Shown here: positions 10,933 to 23,436 of the stretch, piece after piece
How the letters are laid out: each line of letters opens with the position of its first letter
Position numbering within the stretch: position 1 is the first letter of the stretch
Source: Imbricaverruca yamaguchii
Lineage: Eukaryota; Arthropoda; Thecostraca; Neoverrucidae
Length of the DNA: 64,000 bases
Reading direction: 5' to 3'
Assembly (NCBI GenBank): GCA_034440575.1
Contig: JAOTOL010001346.1
Span: forward strand, 47,501 to 111,500
The notes under the pieces: generated by a model
Seen by the model: only the letters and a program-made list of their open reading frames with translations
Databases searched by the model: none
What the model was told of the DNA's origin: nothing
Made by a program: the position numbers and the translations under genes

Positions 10933-13900
10933 GCAGACGGCAGTCGCCAGACACTAGGCAGGAGGCGCGTCGCGCTGATCAGGAGGGGTCGATTTCTGAA
11001 ACCTATTTGGGAGCGTGGAGGAAATTGGCAGGCCCAAATTGATTTGGGGGACATACTCCATATGCTCCCATTAAAACTGGAAAATATTTTGGGGGCATGG
11101 CCAGCATTGAGGAAGCACGTGCACCCTGAAAAGTATACAAAACAACACACATGCTCGGCAGCTGGGGCTGCATTCGGAAGCATTCAACCCTATAACTTTG
11201 TTGTCTACAGTGTCAACTCGGTGAGATTCAAAGTCAGATTCAATGCAACCTCAGGTCCGTATTTTGCTGTTATACTTATACGCAAAGTCAATAAGTAAAA
11301 GCATTTTGTTCAGACACCTTACAACATAAGCTAACACATCCAAGATTTTCCCCGTTTTTTTTTGGGGGGGGGGGGACGACTAGACAAAGACGGATCCATG
11401 GATGTTGAGGGGAATAGCACAATTTCCCCGAGGGGTGTCATTTCAGCGAATGGGCGCCACTGACACTGATTTTTTTCCAAACGATAACTTGACTTCAAAG
11501 ATTACGTAGTCGTTAGATTTCTTTCAGATGGCGTTGATTCGTTCATTCAAATGGTCGTCCAGGTAGCACTACATATCTATTTCCGTCAGGAAATGAAACA
11601 ACAAAGACATTGTGTGAGTGTGAAACATATCTATTGTGCAAAATCCGATTATTTCCAACATTAATCGTTTCGTGTTACAATATGACAGAATGCGCCGTAT
11701 TCTTGGCTTGAGCCATACTGACTATTGCTGGAATAACTTGGCTCCAGGTGTCACCGCCACCAAGGCATACAAAATTCAATACACATATGCCTGCACGCAG
11801 AAATTGAAAAGCATACCTATCAACACTTCGGAAGGATAGTGAGGAGATAGCCACACCTATGTCAAGCCTAAACCTAGTATCATCCACAATAATTATTGTT
11901 TCGTGGCATCCTCTGGGCTTTTCACCAGAGAGACAAACGTCGCGCAACTACCGGCTACTCAACTTACTCTGCTATAGCTAAGTTGTTATTGACGATGGGC
12001 TAAGTTGACGAAAGGTAAGTTAAATAAAATATATTATCTGCAGGTGACATTACTTTACGCCGTCTGAAAGGTCTATGTTTCACCTTCACAATAAAATTAC
12101 TGATTTGAGTCATCGCTGACCATAGCTCATGGTTTATGCCAGTTATGTAACCAAAACACAGTGGGCGCCTAAAGATCACATTGGGGCTCCAACAATTATT
12201 CCGGGCCCCTCAATATTGACGCTGGGGCTCCACACATTTGGACCAGGGTCCCAGAACTTACTGCTGGGTCCGCGAAAAGTGGCGCCGACCCAAGTTTAAA
12301 AAATACCATGGGACTGATATATCAAATTGCGTGGGATTGTCCGTGTCAGGATATGAAACATTCTCCATGAGACAATCGTGCGGAAATCCTATGCGGTTCC
12401 ATATCGGAATCCACCATGGGATTCCTACGCAGTCCCTTGTGGATTTTATACTATTCCCAGTATGAATCCTCCACGGATTCCCACTGGGAAATCCAAGTGG
12501 CAGGGGTGTTTATTTTTTACAACATTTGGGGGGGGGGGTGAAGTGTATTGGACCTCCCCCGACCAAAAACTTCTCCGATTTCGCACACTATATTTTGTGA
12601 ACTCAATAATTCTGATTTTTATTTGACGGTGTGTATGTTTATGTTTATTAAGCATCCTCGCCAACGGGAAAAATCGTCGAGTAACAGGTGAAGTCACATA
12701 AGCAAAAGAGCAATGTATCGTACATCTCGACATAAAAACTGTGAGTCGTAGCATGCGACTACAGTGTCACACAGTGTACTCGGGTCTATCGTCATCGTCA
12801 TCGTCAATGTCATCATCATCGTGAACGTCACCGTTACCGTCACCCTCCGCTCACTCCAAACACCAACAAACACACAACGGCTTAAATAAAATATTTATGA
12901 GCCCACATGCAGGCTAAAACACACCGGGCTTGATGGAGCACCGGAGTACAGCCGGCCTGAGCTTTGATGAAGATGGGTGAAGATATTTCCTTGGTGCCTA
13001 ACATTAGGGAGGGACGAAGCCAACGTTTTGGCGGAGCGAGTTCAAGGTCGGGAAGTCCGCTATCTAAACCTAATCTGTTTCTTTACAGCACAAAATATGC
13101 TGGTTAACATCAACTAAGCTTTCTATGTAGCATAATGTTTTTCTTTTTCTTCCTTTAGCTTTCTTATCAGCGTAAAAAAAGCATAGATTATTGGGGGGCA
13201 AAATCAACAGGGGGGGGTAAGATCAACATTTGTGGGGCTATGGCCCTCACGAAAGGATACAAATCGACACCCCTACCCAATGGGGAAACCTAGACCCTGG
13301 TGGGATTTATGAACCAGTATAAACCCCGCTGGTCTTCCAAAAGAATGTCCATGGAAACCAGATGAAACGTCGTACCGCAAATTTTGGAAGACAAACCAAC
13401 GATATTTGACTACATTTATGCGGCGTTTTCGCAAGGTCAGCCAAGATGTTGCATTTCGGCCATTCGCGGCGCTCCCACCGCGGGGACGACGTTTTGGCGA
13501 CTATCAAAAAGCGGCGCTGGCGCATGTCTTAGTCATAGAGTTTACTCCTTACTTTTCAGTTGGCAAGCAAAATAAGAGCAAAATGGATGGCTTCAAGTGG
13601 TATATAATGAGGAATAAACCTAAGCTTCAGGAAAAGAACAATCTCACCTAGTCCTTCGAAAAAATAGGGAGAAAAAAGAAAGAAAAAAAGGAACTATTGC
13701 TGTTTAAAGTACCCACAGGACAAGTCTTGAACACATTTTACTTCCATGAGGCAAAACAAAGGGTTAAGTTTGGTATGATTATGTTAGGCTAAACTTTTTC
13801 CTTTACACCAGGCATAACATTTCAGCAAAAATGTGCAATCAATCATCTTTGAACACGGTGGAGATGACTGAGACATTCGCTCTTGTGGGAAATGTACCAT

Positions 13901-14281
13901 TTTTAGCTATTTTTCAGGATGATGTATTCCTTTTTATGGACTTTTTCAGGACAAATTTTGCGACGAACAAAAGTTGTTACGTTGGGCTTGCCTGATCTAA
14001 GTTAACTTAGCTCAGTTTAACTGATGCTGGGTTAGAGGTTGTTGCCAATTAAACAGTGTATATATCCCATGGGAATGAAATGAATGGTCCCATCATCTGA
14101 AGCATATTTAGGATTATGTCTCAACAATGTTTTTGTCCAATGACAATAAAATTTAAAAGCTACATTCTTCACCAATTTCGATGTACATTTGAACAATGCT
14201 AACATGCCAGAAAAACGTCCAACCTAACCTGAAAACCTTGTTTCGTGGAGGTAAAATGGTATTATCGTGCTTTGGCCCGCG
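10933..14281. other. Long intergenic stretch, no gene recognised
   Basis: Mostly AT-rich unique sequence. It holds a copy of the dispersed GGCCGAAATTGATTGGGGG family (11031-11136), several G homopolymers (for example near 11365 and 12530) and a GTCATC trinucleotide-type microsatellite (12789-12846). Short open frames look random. Confidence 0.5.
12789..12846. repeat. GTCATC/GTCACC microsatellite
   Basis: Imperfect runs of GTCATC changing to GTCACC and GTTACC, about 58 bp long. Confidence 0.8.
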
Positions 14282-15050
14282 CCGTCTCGGTGGGGGGGGG
14301 GGTTGATAAGCATCCCCCTGAGGTTTTGCTCTGATAGTGAAAGAACGACGCCCGGCAGCGCGCCGAAATTTGTGATAACCTTTCCCACATCAATTTGGCA
14401 TGTTGTGTCAACATTTTGAGGTCAGGACATCTAAGGTCGTTAGTCAAGGTCAAGTAAAGCCACCTCCAGAAACGTTTAACCAGTCGTTAAGCTTTAACGA
14501 ATAAAAATATTTAAATGAAGCTTTCAGCGTTTGCTTATCATTAGGGAGGACACAAAACGCACCAGAGGATTTTTTCCGTTTTTAACTACTTTTTAGTTTT
14601 GCATGTTTGCCCATTGGAGCCAAAATGGAAGATTCTAGCTAGTCTAAGGACTTTTATAACAGCAAATTGACTTCGAACGCTTCTCGGTCCGCTCTACCTA
14701 TTAGAGAAAGAATAAAGAAAATTGAAAACTGAAAATTCTGAGATAAAAAATACAATTTCGACTTTTGGGTGGCCAAAAATGTTAGGACCATGGACGATTT
14801 CACCTCCCTTTTCTGAGTCCAAATATTTTTTTCTTCAAATATCTCCAAAATGAACTCCCCAGAGACAAAAATATAATGCATGTCGTGAAAACCTAGGCCC
14901 GATAGTGACGTCACATTTTAAGAAAAACTTCGGGGTGGTGTCTGGCCCTACTCGTCGAGCGTTTCCAGTGACACCTCTTTCGTTTTCGTGCGACGCTTAG
15001 TTTGGAGATTAGAGGTGGGGTTTGCATCAACCCCCTCCCCGCCCCGAGAC
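14282..15050 (+). mobile_element. CCCGTCTCGG inverted-repeat element, copy A
   Basis: A ~770-bp non-coding element, complete at both ends. It begins CCGTCTCGG plus a G run and TTGATAAG, and ends with the inverse, ATCAACCCCCTCCCC followed by GCCCCGAGAC. The interior matches copies at 28.1, 34.0, 36.3 and 59.2 kb block by block: AATTTGGCATG, CAGTCGTTA-GCTTTAACG, CTTTCAGCGTTTGCTTATC, TTCTCGGTC and ATAGTGACGTCAC. It encodes nothing, so it must be moved by another element's transposase if it is a DNA transposon. I saw no clear target duplication. Confidence 0.8.
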
Positions 15051-15101
15051 TGTTTGTCAGGACATGACCGGAAAGACCAGAAAGCGGGTTAATGGGCAGC
15101 A

Positions 15102-15142
15102 CAGACCTCTGCCCGGCAGAGGTCTGCCGTCATGACGGCAGA
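15102..15142. repeat. Two overlapping perfect palindromes
   Basis: CAGACCTCTGCC-C-GGCAGAGGTCTG (15102-15126) overlaps TCTGCCGTCATGACGGCAGA (15123-15142), so the same strand can fold into either of two perfect hairpins. A third half-copy, GTCTGCCGTCAT, follows at once. Confidence 0.9.
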
Positions 15143-15159
15143 GTCTGCCGTCATCTAGC

Positions 15160-16625
15160 CAGGGGCGGTCGGCCCATGTAAAGGCCCGTCACCTGAGTAG
15201 AGCTGGGAAGCATTTCTGTATGCTATTTTTATAAAACGATGCTTTCATCCACTGTAAAATGGCAAACTTGAAGAAGAAAAAAAACTGAAAATAAATATGC
15301 ATTGATGACTCATAATTATGGTGAAAATTGAAGTTCATTTACATTTACATCAATTACATCAATTACATCTTAGCTACCAAACAGCTCTGTCACCGGTCAG
15401 CAGAGGTTAGCCTCTCGCACATATTGCCATATAGTGCGTTTTCATTTCATAACAAGCGCAGGTTAAACCATAAACCAAAGGGTAAACAATGTCGTTTGCA
15501 ATCGGTGACGTCACATGGGCTGAACAATTGCTCAGTCCCATAGGCGCTCTAGCGAAACTTCCGTGTTTTCCACATGATATTTCCGATCTTGAATACAATC
15601 GAAATGGTACAAAATGGGATTCATTTGAAAGCTTGAGGAATCTTGTCCATGAATATGAACCGTATTTTTCCTAACACTAGGAGTTTTTGCTTGAACCCGC
15701 TCTGGCTGCATTCATGTCAAGCGCCGCAGGAATCGCGCGGTGCCACGGGTAGTAGCAGTATGATGAGACAGGCCAGCTGAAGATCACGCCCGAGAAGGGA
15801 GGTAGGAGCAAGTAAGAGATAACTGTTGCAGCACAATTCGTCCCCACTCGCTGCAGGGGCGTAAACAAGGGTGGTAGTGTTGGGGACGTGTGCCCAAATG
15901 GGAAGGTGGTACCCATGCGGCCAGGAAATGGCGCCAACATTATATTTAGGCTACCGGCGGAGGTACCTGTGCGGGTTGGAATAACATCCCCTTATCACCC
16001 ATGTGTAGATACGGAACCTGCAGCTGGTGTTCAGTATTGTTTTCCATTTTTCATTCATATATGTATAGACCAGGCGTGTTCTTTTTGTATATTTTTGAAG
16101 GGCAAGTGCCCCCCCCCCCACCCCACCCCCACCCCCGCAATGTTGGTTCTATCCACTAATAATTTAAACTGTTTACATGGGGTGCCATGGAGCATGCACT
16201 CCATCGATGTGGGGTTTCCCATTAACTTCATGTATTTTGCACCCAAATATTCAACAATAAGAAGAAGAATAATAATAATTATATATATCGATTATAAGAA
16301 TAGCATACAGTATATACAATATATGTGTGTGTACGCCAGCTATTTTGGGTTATGAAATGGAAATATATGAAAACCTCAATGAAATTTTATGTATGAAAAC
16401 TTCCCAATAATTTCGGAAGCATTTGAACACGAGGGAGAGGGTTAACATCGACTGACTTCGGAACGATGGTGAGAGGTTTGGCACCTTGCAGCGCGAAATT
16501 AAGTTGTTCGTACTCATCTTAACACATAATAATAATGAGTACTTATGAAAAATACTGGTCGAAATCCGCCGATTTTTTTCCTGCCTCACCTCACTTGGGT
16601 GCAACGGACCGCTCCTGCATCTAGC
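15160..16625. other. Intergenic, nothing recognised apart from repeats
   Basis: No convincing gene. A minus-strand copy of the dispersed family lies at 16088-16210 next to a C-rich run, and CAGGGGCGTAAAC at 15853 looks like the end of a hAT-type element whose partner end I could not place. Confidence 0.45.
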
Positions 16626-16995
16626 CCAATAGGCATCACAAACCTCTGTCTCTACCCAGCCCCTCAATAGGCATCACAAACATCTGTCGCTACACAGCCC
16701 CTCAATAGGCATCACAAACCTCTGTCGCTTCCCAGCCCCTCAATGGGCATCACAAACCCCTGGCGCTAACCAGCCCCTCAATGGGCATCACAAACCCCTG
16801 TCGCTACTCAGCCCTTCAATGGGCATCACAAACCCCTGTCGCTAACCAGCCCCTCAATGGGCATTACAAACCCCTGTCGCTACTCAGCCCCTCAATAGGC
16901 ATCACAAATCCTTGTCGCTACCCAGCCCCTCAATGGACAGCATAAGCCTCTGTCGCTACGCAGTCCCTCAATGGGGAGCATAAGCCTCTGTCGTC
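16626..16995. repeat. 38-bp minisatellite
   Basis: About ten copies of a 38-bp unit, CAGCCCCTCAATGGGCATCA then CAAACCCCTGTCGCTAAC. Exact 38-bp spacing is visible between 16741 and 16779. The last two copies are diverged (GGACAGCATAAGCC). Confidence 0.94.
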
Positions 16996-17416
16996 ATGCA
17001 AAATGGTGAGTGGGAAGTTTCCCTGTAGTTTCCCGCGGCTGCGGCCTACCCGCGCTTGCTGCACCAGCAGCGCAATGCCTTGTGCCGCGGACTCAAATCG
17101 CAACAACGATTGATCGTTGCAGTCCGTGCATGACGGTTGTGCATGAACGAGGTGAAGACGTGCGACCAGTTAGAGGTGCACACAAATCCTGGAAGACCTG
17201 GAATGTGAGAGTACGGTGGTACGTACCTCGTTTGCAATGCAATCCTCAAGGACCAACAGTGACATGACAAATGCCACCCCATTGCACTCCAGTAACTATT
17301 CGCATAGCAAGCATCGGTCTTCAAAGTATTCCTGACCTGACGCGTTTGCTGAAAAACGCGGTGCACTCCACGCGGTGCACACGTGAGAGCCGGACGTGCA
17401 TCAGGCGCAGTTCTGG

Positions 17417-17740
17417 GTACCACGTTGTTGGGTGCGTCACGCGCGACCTGGGTACCATGTGGGTGACGCGTCACGCGCGACCTGGATACCACGTGGGTGA
17501 CGCGTCACGCGCGACCTGGATACCACGTGGGTGACGCGTCACGCGCGACCTGGATATAACGCGGTGGGGTGCGTCACGCGCGACCTTGGCACCATGTGGG
17601 TGACGCGTCACGCGCGACCTGGATACCACGCGGTGGGGTGCGTCACGCGCGACCTGGGTACCATGTGGGTGACGCGTCACGCGCGACCTGGATACCACGC
17701 GGTGGGGTGCGTCACGCGCGACCTGGGTACCACGCTGTGT
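17417..17740. repeat. 34/35-bp minisatellite rich in ACGCGT and CACGTG
   Basis: About nine copies of GCGTCACGCGCGACCTGG followed by TACCACGTGGGTGAC or TACCACGCGGTGGGGT. Spacing of CACGCGCGACC is 34 bp between 17438, 17472, 17506 and 17540, then alternates with 35 bp, where a two-unit higher-order repeat takes over. ACGCGT and CACGTG/CATGTG occur in most units. Confidence 0.93.
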
Positions 17741-18304
17741 ACTGAGTTACGACGACCTGATATACCGCGCAGTGTGGTCAGTGGCCTATTTATAGGAGCA
17801 TCGTCCCTTCCACATGGGCGCCGAAGGTGCCCCTCTGAAAAGGCCGTTTACTGGCGAATGGGACGCCGAAGGCGCCCTATTACCATATACGTTTTATCCT
17901 CAAGGCTTGGATGGGTTTCCCAGAGAGATGAAAGACGTTCCAGGCGTAAACGTATCCTTCAGAATGTCTGAATATGGCTACCACAAACTCGGCATCATAC
18001 CATTCCAGACTCTTCCATAATGATATCTGAAATTGTGTTCTGCACCTTGCCTAAGAAAGCAGAGGAAATGTATTATACCCACGAATATGTTGTACAAAAA
18101 TGCCCCTCGCTTGGAAAATTCTGCTTCGCCCCTCCCTGGCTGAATCCTAGGTAAGCGACTGAGTGTGGTGCGTATCTCGCACGACCCGAGATACTACGCA
18201 GCACGGTCTCGTCATGATTGATCAGCCTGGCGTGCCCCCGCATCCGCCCACCTCAGCATCGCGCCGATCGTCTTCGCATAACTTTGTATGGGTACTCGAC
18301 GGCG
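17741..18304. other. Intergenic, nothing recognised
   Basis: Unique DNA between two arrays. Short open frames are continuations of the repeat to the left or look random. Confidence 0.45.
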
Positions 18305-18770
18305 TCTAGGCAGCGCCCACGCCGTGCGTGTACATTGCCGGCCCGTGAGGGGCGCCTGGACAAGGATAGAGGGATGTCGCCACTGGGTGTCAGGGACACT
18401 GGACGGTGTCTGCCCACGCCGTGCGTGTACATTGCCGGCCCGTGAGGGGCGCCTGGACAAGGATAGAGGGATGTCGCCACTGGGTGTCAGGGACACTGGA
18501 CGGTGTCTGCCCACGCCGTGCGTGTACATTGCCGGCCCGTGAGGGGCGCCTGGACAAGGATAGAGGGATGTCGCCACTGGGTGTCAGGGACACTGGACGA
18601 TGTCTGCCCACGCCGTGCGTGCACATTGCCGGCCCGTGAAGGACGCTTGGACAAGGATAGAGGTGCTCTTTTGGATGTCGCCACTGGGTGTCAGGGACAC
18701 TGGACGGTGTCTGCCCACGCCGTGCGTGTATATCGCCGGCCCGTGAAGGACGACTGGTGTTAAGGTTAGA
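18305..18770. repeat. 97-bp minisatellite
   Basis: Five copies of a 97-bp unit. GTGCGTGTACATTGCCGG occurs at 18324, 18421 and 18518, with GTGCGTGCACATTGCC at 18615. A fifth copy about 107 bp further on contains an extra GTGCTCTTTT. The unit also carries CACTGGGTGTCAGGGACACT, which has near-inverted ends. Confidence 0.94.
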
Positions 18771-19742
18771 GGTGCTCCCTCGTCCGCAGGTTGACCGAAC
18801 AATGTACAGAGATAATAACGTCGCGCATTGCAAGCCGGGGAGATGCCACCCCGTCAGCGTCTGTGTGGCAGGTCAGAGGTGCGTCTACAATGAGCCACCC
18901 AAAACAATACTGTATAGCACGGCTCCTGCTGACGGCTATCTTATCTTGCTGAAGGCTGGGGCATCTTCATAAACATACGTCAATGGGTGAATTTGTCACA
19001 CATGAAACCCGATGCCCAGCGTCTCTGACCCTATTAATTTCCAATCGTCTGCATCCACCTGAGTTAACTTATCCTGCAGGTGGTAGGTCAGGCACGATGG
19101 TGATACGACAGTCGCCCAGCCAGACCCAGCGACCACTCCACCAAATGACCACTCCGATAGACGTAGCCATTCACTTACAAATTGCTGGTGCAAAAATTAG
19201 GTGAGACCTCAGTTACCACATTAGAATGTCACATTTAAATATATGATAAAACTGCTATTTTTATCTGCGCAATAGTCCAAATCACGGCAGGTGAAACAGG
19301 GTGGGGCATATTCTGATCGTCATAGGCGATAAGCAAAGGTTCATCGGCTTACGTACCAAATCAAATAAAACGTGCAAGGAAGTCAACTTTGCCAATATTT
19401 TTCACATTCGTTTAACAGCCATTCTGATTACGGCTGCCCCCATGCATCCTGTGGCCCCGGCTCCGAGCCGATCCCGGTCGGTCGGCCGTGCACTCGCCGG
19501 CGCGCTGACCTCGAACTGTATTGTGCGGCAGAGGCATTGTGATGCCAAGTCAAGTTCCTCTCTCACGTTGCGTGCCCGGCCAGCCGGCAGATGCTGTGCC
19601 ATTGTGCCATGGCACAGTCGGGTGCCATCAGTGTACCATGCGGCACAACATCCCGGGCAGAGGCTGGTTGGATCCCGACTCTGGGCGGTGTAGTGCAATA
19701 GGTGATGTCGCCGATGACAGTCCGGAGCGCTGCCCTTCTCCC

Positions 19743-19790
19743 ATGTGTCACCTCCGGTACCGGTACCGGTGCCGGTACCTCGCGCGCGCG
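19743..19790. repeat. GGTACC microsatellite
   Basis: Several tandem copies of CCGGTACCGGTACCGGTGCC followed by CGCGCGCG, which is self-complementary and so may form hairpins. Confidence 0.75.
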
Positions 19791-19834
19791 ACTGGCCTTG
19801 GTCAGGCAGTCGTCGCAGAGGAGCGGCATATATA

Positions 19835-21228
19835 GGTCAACCGGGCCTAGTCAGCCGGGGCTGGTCAGCCGCAGAGGTCAGTCGCAGAGGTCAGCCGGGG
19901 CTGGTCAGCCGCAGAGGTCAGCCGGGGCTGGTCAGCCGGGGCTGGTCAGCCGCAGAGGTCAGCCGGGGCTGGTCAGCCGGGGCTGGTCAGCCGGGGCTGG
20001 CACCAGGCGGAGGGGGCTGGTCAGCGGGTGGTCAGCCGGGGCGGTCAGCCGGGGCTGGTCAGCGGAGAGAGCCGGGGCTGGTCAGCCGGGGTGGTAGCCG
20101 GGGCTGGCCAGCGAGAGGTCAGCCGGGGCTGGTCAGCCGCAGAGGTCAGCCGGGGCTGGTCAGCCGGGGCTGGTCAGCCGGGGCTGGTCAGCCGGGGCTG
20201 GTCAGCCGGGGCTGGTCAGCCGAGGGTCAGCCGCAGAGGTCAGCCGGGGTGGTCAGCCGGGTGGCAGGGGGCTGGTCAGCCGGGGCTGGAGAGGTCAGCC
20301 GGGGCTGGTCAGCCGGGGCTGGTCAGGGGCTGGTCAGCCGGGCTGGTCAGGGGGGCAGCCGGGGCTGGCCAGCCGCAGAGGTCAGCCGGGGTTGGTCAGC
20401 GCAGAGGTCAGCCGGGGCTGGTCAGCGCAGTGGTCAGCCGGGGCTGGTCAGCCGGGGGCGGCAGCCGGGGGGGGCGGTCAGCCGGGGCTGGTCAGCCGGG
20501 GCTGGCCAAGAGGTAGCCGGGGCCGGGGCTGGTCAGCCGGGGCTGGTCAGCCAGGGTCAGCCGGGGCTGGTCAGCCGGGGCTGGTCAGCCGGGGCTGGTC
20601 AGCCGGGGCTGGTCAGCCGGGGCTGGTCAGGTGGTAGGCAGAGGTCAGCCGAGAGGTCAGCCGGGGCTGGTCAGCGGGCGGGCTGGTCAGGAGCGGGGCT
20701 GGCCAGCCGCAGAGGTCAGCCGGGGCTGGTCAGCCGGGGCTGGTAGCAGGAGGTCAGCCGGGGCTGGCAGCCGGAGGTCAGCCGGGGCTGGTCAGCCGGG
20801 GCTGGTCAGCCGGGGCTGGTCAGCCGGGGCTGGTAGCGGGGCTGGTCAGCCGGGGCTGGTCAGCCGGGGCTGGTCAGCCGGGGCTGGTCAGCCGGGGCGG
20901 GCTGGTCAGCCGGGGCTGGTCAGCCGGGGCTGGTCAGCCGGGGCTGGTCAGCCGGGGGGCTGGTCAGCCGGGGCTCTGGTCAGCCGGGGCTGGTCAGCCG
21001 GGGCTGGTCAGCCGGGGCTGGTCAGCCGGGGCTGGTCAGCCGGGGCTGGTCAGCCGGGGCTGGTCAGCCGGGGCTGGTCAGCCGGGGCTGGTCAGCCGGG
21101 GCTGGTCAGCCGGGGCTGGTCAGCCGGGGCTGGTCAGCCGGGGCTGGTCAGCCGGGGCTGGTCAGCCGGGACTGGTCAGCCGGGACTGGTCAGCCGGGAC
21201 TGGTCAGCCGGGGCCGGCCAGCCGGAGA
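19835..21228. repeat. 14-bp G-rich minisatellite
   Basis: A 1.4-kb array of GGTCAGCCGGGGCT, close to one hundred units. The left half mixes in GCAGAGGTCAGCC variants and many small indels, while the right half (about 20990-21170) is almost perfect. The plus strand has a GGGG run in nearly every unit. The unit is 14 bp, so all three forward frames stay open, producing spurious 160-330 residue frames rich in QPGLVSRGWSAGAG. Confidence 0.96.
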
Positions 21229-22339
21229 GATGAGACAGAGTTGTAATGTCGGGGCTGGGAAAATGTAACCCGGGATAAACGGTTAACAGAATGTGCCGGG
21301 CAAAACAAACGACATTCTGAGTTTAAATCTTATATATTTAGGGAGGAGCAAATAATCCATTCGTCAACTATGCCTTTCATTGTCTCTCAACAAAAACATT
21401 GCTGGGGCACGTTGCGCCGTTGAGGTGAAAAATAATTGAATCAAGTAAGGGGAACTCTAACAAGTTCCTCAATGATTATAAGATTTTCAACTTTCACTGA
21501 GGTTATTGTGCATTACCGATGTATTGCGACGTTGTACTTCACATAAAAGTTGGGATTGCTGTGTGGGCGAAGGGTTTCCTACTGAGTGAGTCAGATTTAA
21601 GGCTCCTGCATTTTTACAGAAGATTGCATTTCATTTGCTTCCTTTTTCCTTCGTGAGGTAACTTTACCGATACTCCGTCACATTCCGGCCAGTTTGCATG
21701 GCGTCGCACGCACAGGGGAGAAGGACCTCCACCCAGCGGTGGAGCTTAGACTCCTCTCTCTGCTTCTACCCGCGCTCATATGCATACACACAGAAGTTCA
21801 CAAACGCACATACACACGCAGACAAACACATATGTGCACACGCATGTACGTTCACAGACATACACACATAAGTCCACGAACACACATGTGTACACGGGCA
21901 TATAAGCACACAGACATGCACACTATTTGCTTAACAGATACCTTTCCGGCACTATTGCAGACAGTCTTGCACTGACACTTGCCCCTAGGTTCCCTGTTTT
22001 ATCGCCATGGACTCCCCCAGAGGGGATGAGGGTGGGGTGGGGGGTTCAACCATGGAACTCCAAATCATAATTTAACCGGCTGTGCCCGATCCAGTTAGAT
22101 TTCATGGTACGTTGAGCCCATAACAAAAAGTGCCATTTCGCGGGGTTCGTTGGGCATACGGCGGGGCTACCCAGGTTTATCGAACTCGGTGAGGAGACTG
22201 TGTTGGTAATCCCAGGCGAGGTAGTGGCCTCGGGGGACGTGCTACCGGATCTAAACATCTGCAATATGCAGGGAGTGTCCGTGAACCTGACGCCGCAGGG
22301 CTGCTAAGTCGCAGAGTTCATCTCGCCGCACGACCAACA
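21229..22339. other. Intergenic with a CA-rich microsatellite
   Basis: No gene recognised. Positions 21778-21925 are a degenerate ACAC/CACATA tract. The remainder is unique. Confidence 0.5.
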
Positions 22340-23436
22340 CTCCCTGGCCACCGCCGTCTCCGTCAGCCGTCCCTGACCACAGCCGCCTCCGTCAGCCATC
22401 CCTGGCCACAGCCGCCTCCGTCATCCGTCCCTGGCCACAGCCGTCTCCGTCAGCCGTCCCTGGCCACAGCCGTCTCCGTCAGCCGTCCCTGGCCACAGCC
22501 GTCCCCGTCAGCCGTCCCTGGCCACAGCCGTCTCCGTCAGCCGTCTCTGGCCACAGCCGTCTCCGTCAACCGTCCCTGGCCACAGCCGTCTCCGTCACCC
22601 GTCTCCGTCAGCCGTCTCCGTCAGCCGCTTCCGTCAGCCGTCTCCGTCAGCCGTCTCCGTCAGCCGTGTCAGTCAGCCGTCTCCGTCAACCGTCCCTGGC
22701 CACAACCGTCTCCGTCAGCCGTCCCTGGCCACAGCCGTCTCCGTCAGCCGTCCCTGGCCACAGCTGTCTCCATCAGCCGTCCCTGACCACAGCCGCCTCC
22801 GTCAGCCGTCCCTGGCCACAGCCGCCTCCGTCAGCCGTCCCTGGCCACAGCCGTCCCTGGCCACAGCCGTCCCTGGCCACAGCCGTCCTGGCCACAGCCG
22901 TCTCCGTCAGCCATCCCTGGTCACAGCCGTCTCCGTCAGCCGTCCCTGGCCACAGCCGTCTCCGTCAGCCGTCCCTGGCCACAGCCGTCTCCGTCAGCCG
23001 TCTCCGTCAGGCGTCTCCGTCAGCCGTCTCCGTCAGCCGTCTCCGTCAGCCGTCTCCGTCAGCCGTCCCTGACCACAGTTGTCTCCGTCAGCCATCCCTG
23101 GCCACAGCCGCCTCCGTCAGCCGTCCCTGGCCACAGCCGTCCCTGGCCACAGCCGTCCCTGGCCACAGCCGTCCTGGCCACAGCCGTCTCCGTCAGCCAT
23201 CCCTGGCCACAGCCGTCTCCGTCAGCCGTCTCCGTCAGCCGTCCCTGGCCACAGCCGTCTCCGTCAGCTGTCTCTGGCCACAGCCGCCTCCGTCAGCCGT
23301 CCCTGACCACAGTCGTCTCCGTCAGCTGTCTCTGGCCACAGCCGCCTCCGTCAGCTGTCCCTGGCCACAGCCGTCTCCGTCAGCCGTCTCTGGCCACACC
23401 TTCTCCGTCAGCCGTCCCTGGCCACAGCCGTCTCGG
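22340..23436. repeat. Composite 13+16-bp minisatellite
   Basis: Two words alternate: CCGTCTCCGTCAG (13 bp) and CCGTCCCTGGCCACAG (16 bp), usually as a 29-bp dimer but with runs of the 13-mer alone (near 22600 and 23000) and of the 16-mer alone (near 22850 and 23140). A ~300-bp block containing both kinds of run appears twice (about 22740-23070 and 23070-23300), so larger duplications are superimposed. The 296-residue plus-strand frame through it is an artefact. Confidence 0.94.

Noticed and set aside
9714..11298. Very long open frames (up to 489 residues) on both strands, rich in H/R/T/A repeats
   Set aside because: They are by-products of the 37-bp array. The unit is not a multiple of three and lacks stops, so nearly every frame is open.
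19745..21233. Forward frames encoding glycine/tryptophan-rich repeats, looking like silk- or adhesive-type proteins
   Set aside because: The 14-bp unit gives the same peptide in all three frames; there is no start context, signal peptide or splice evidence.
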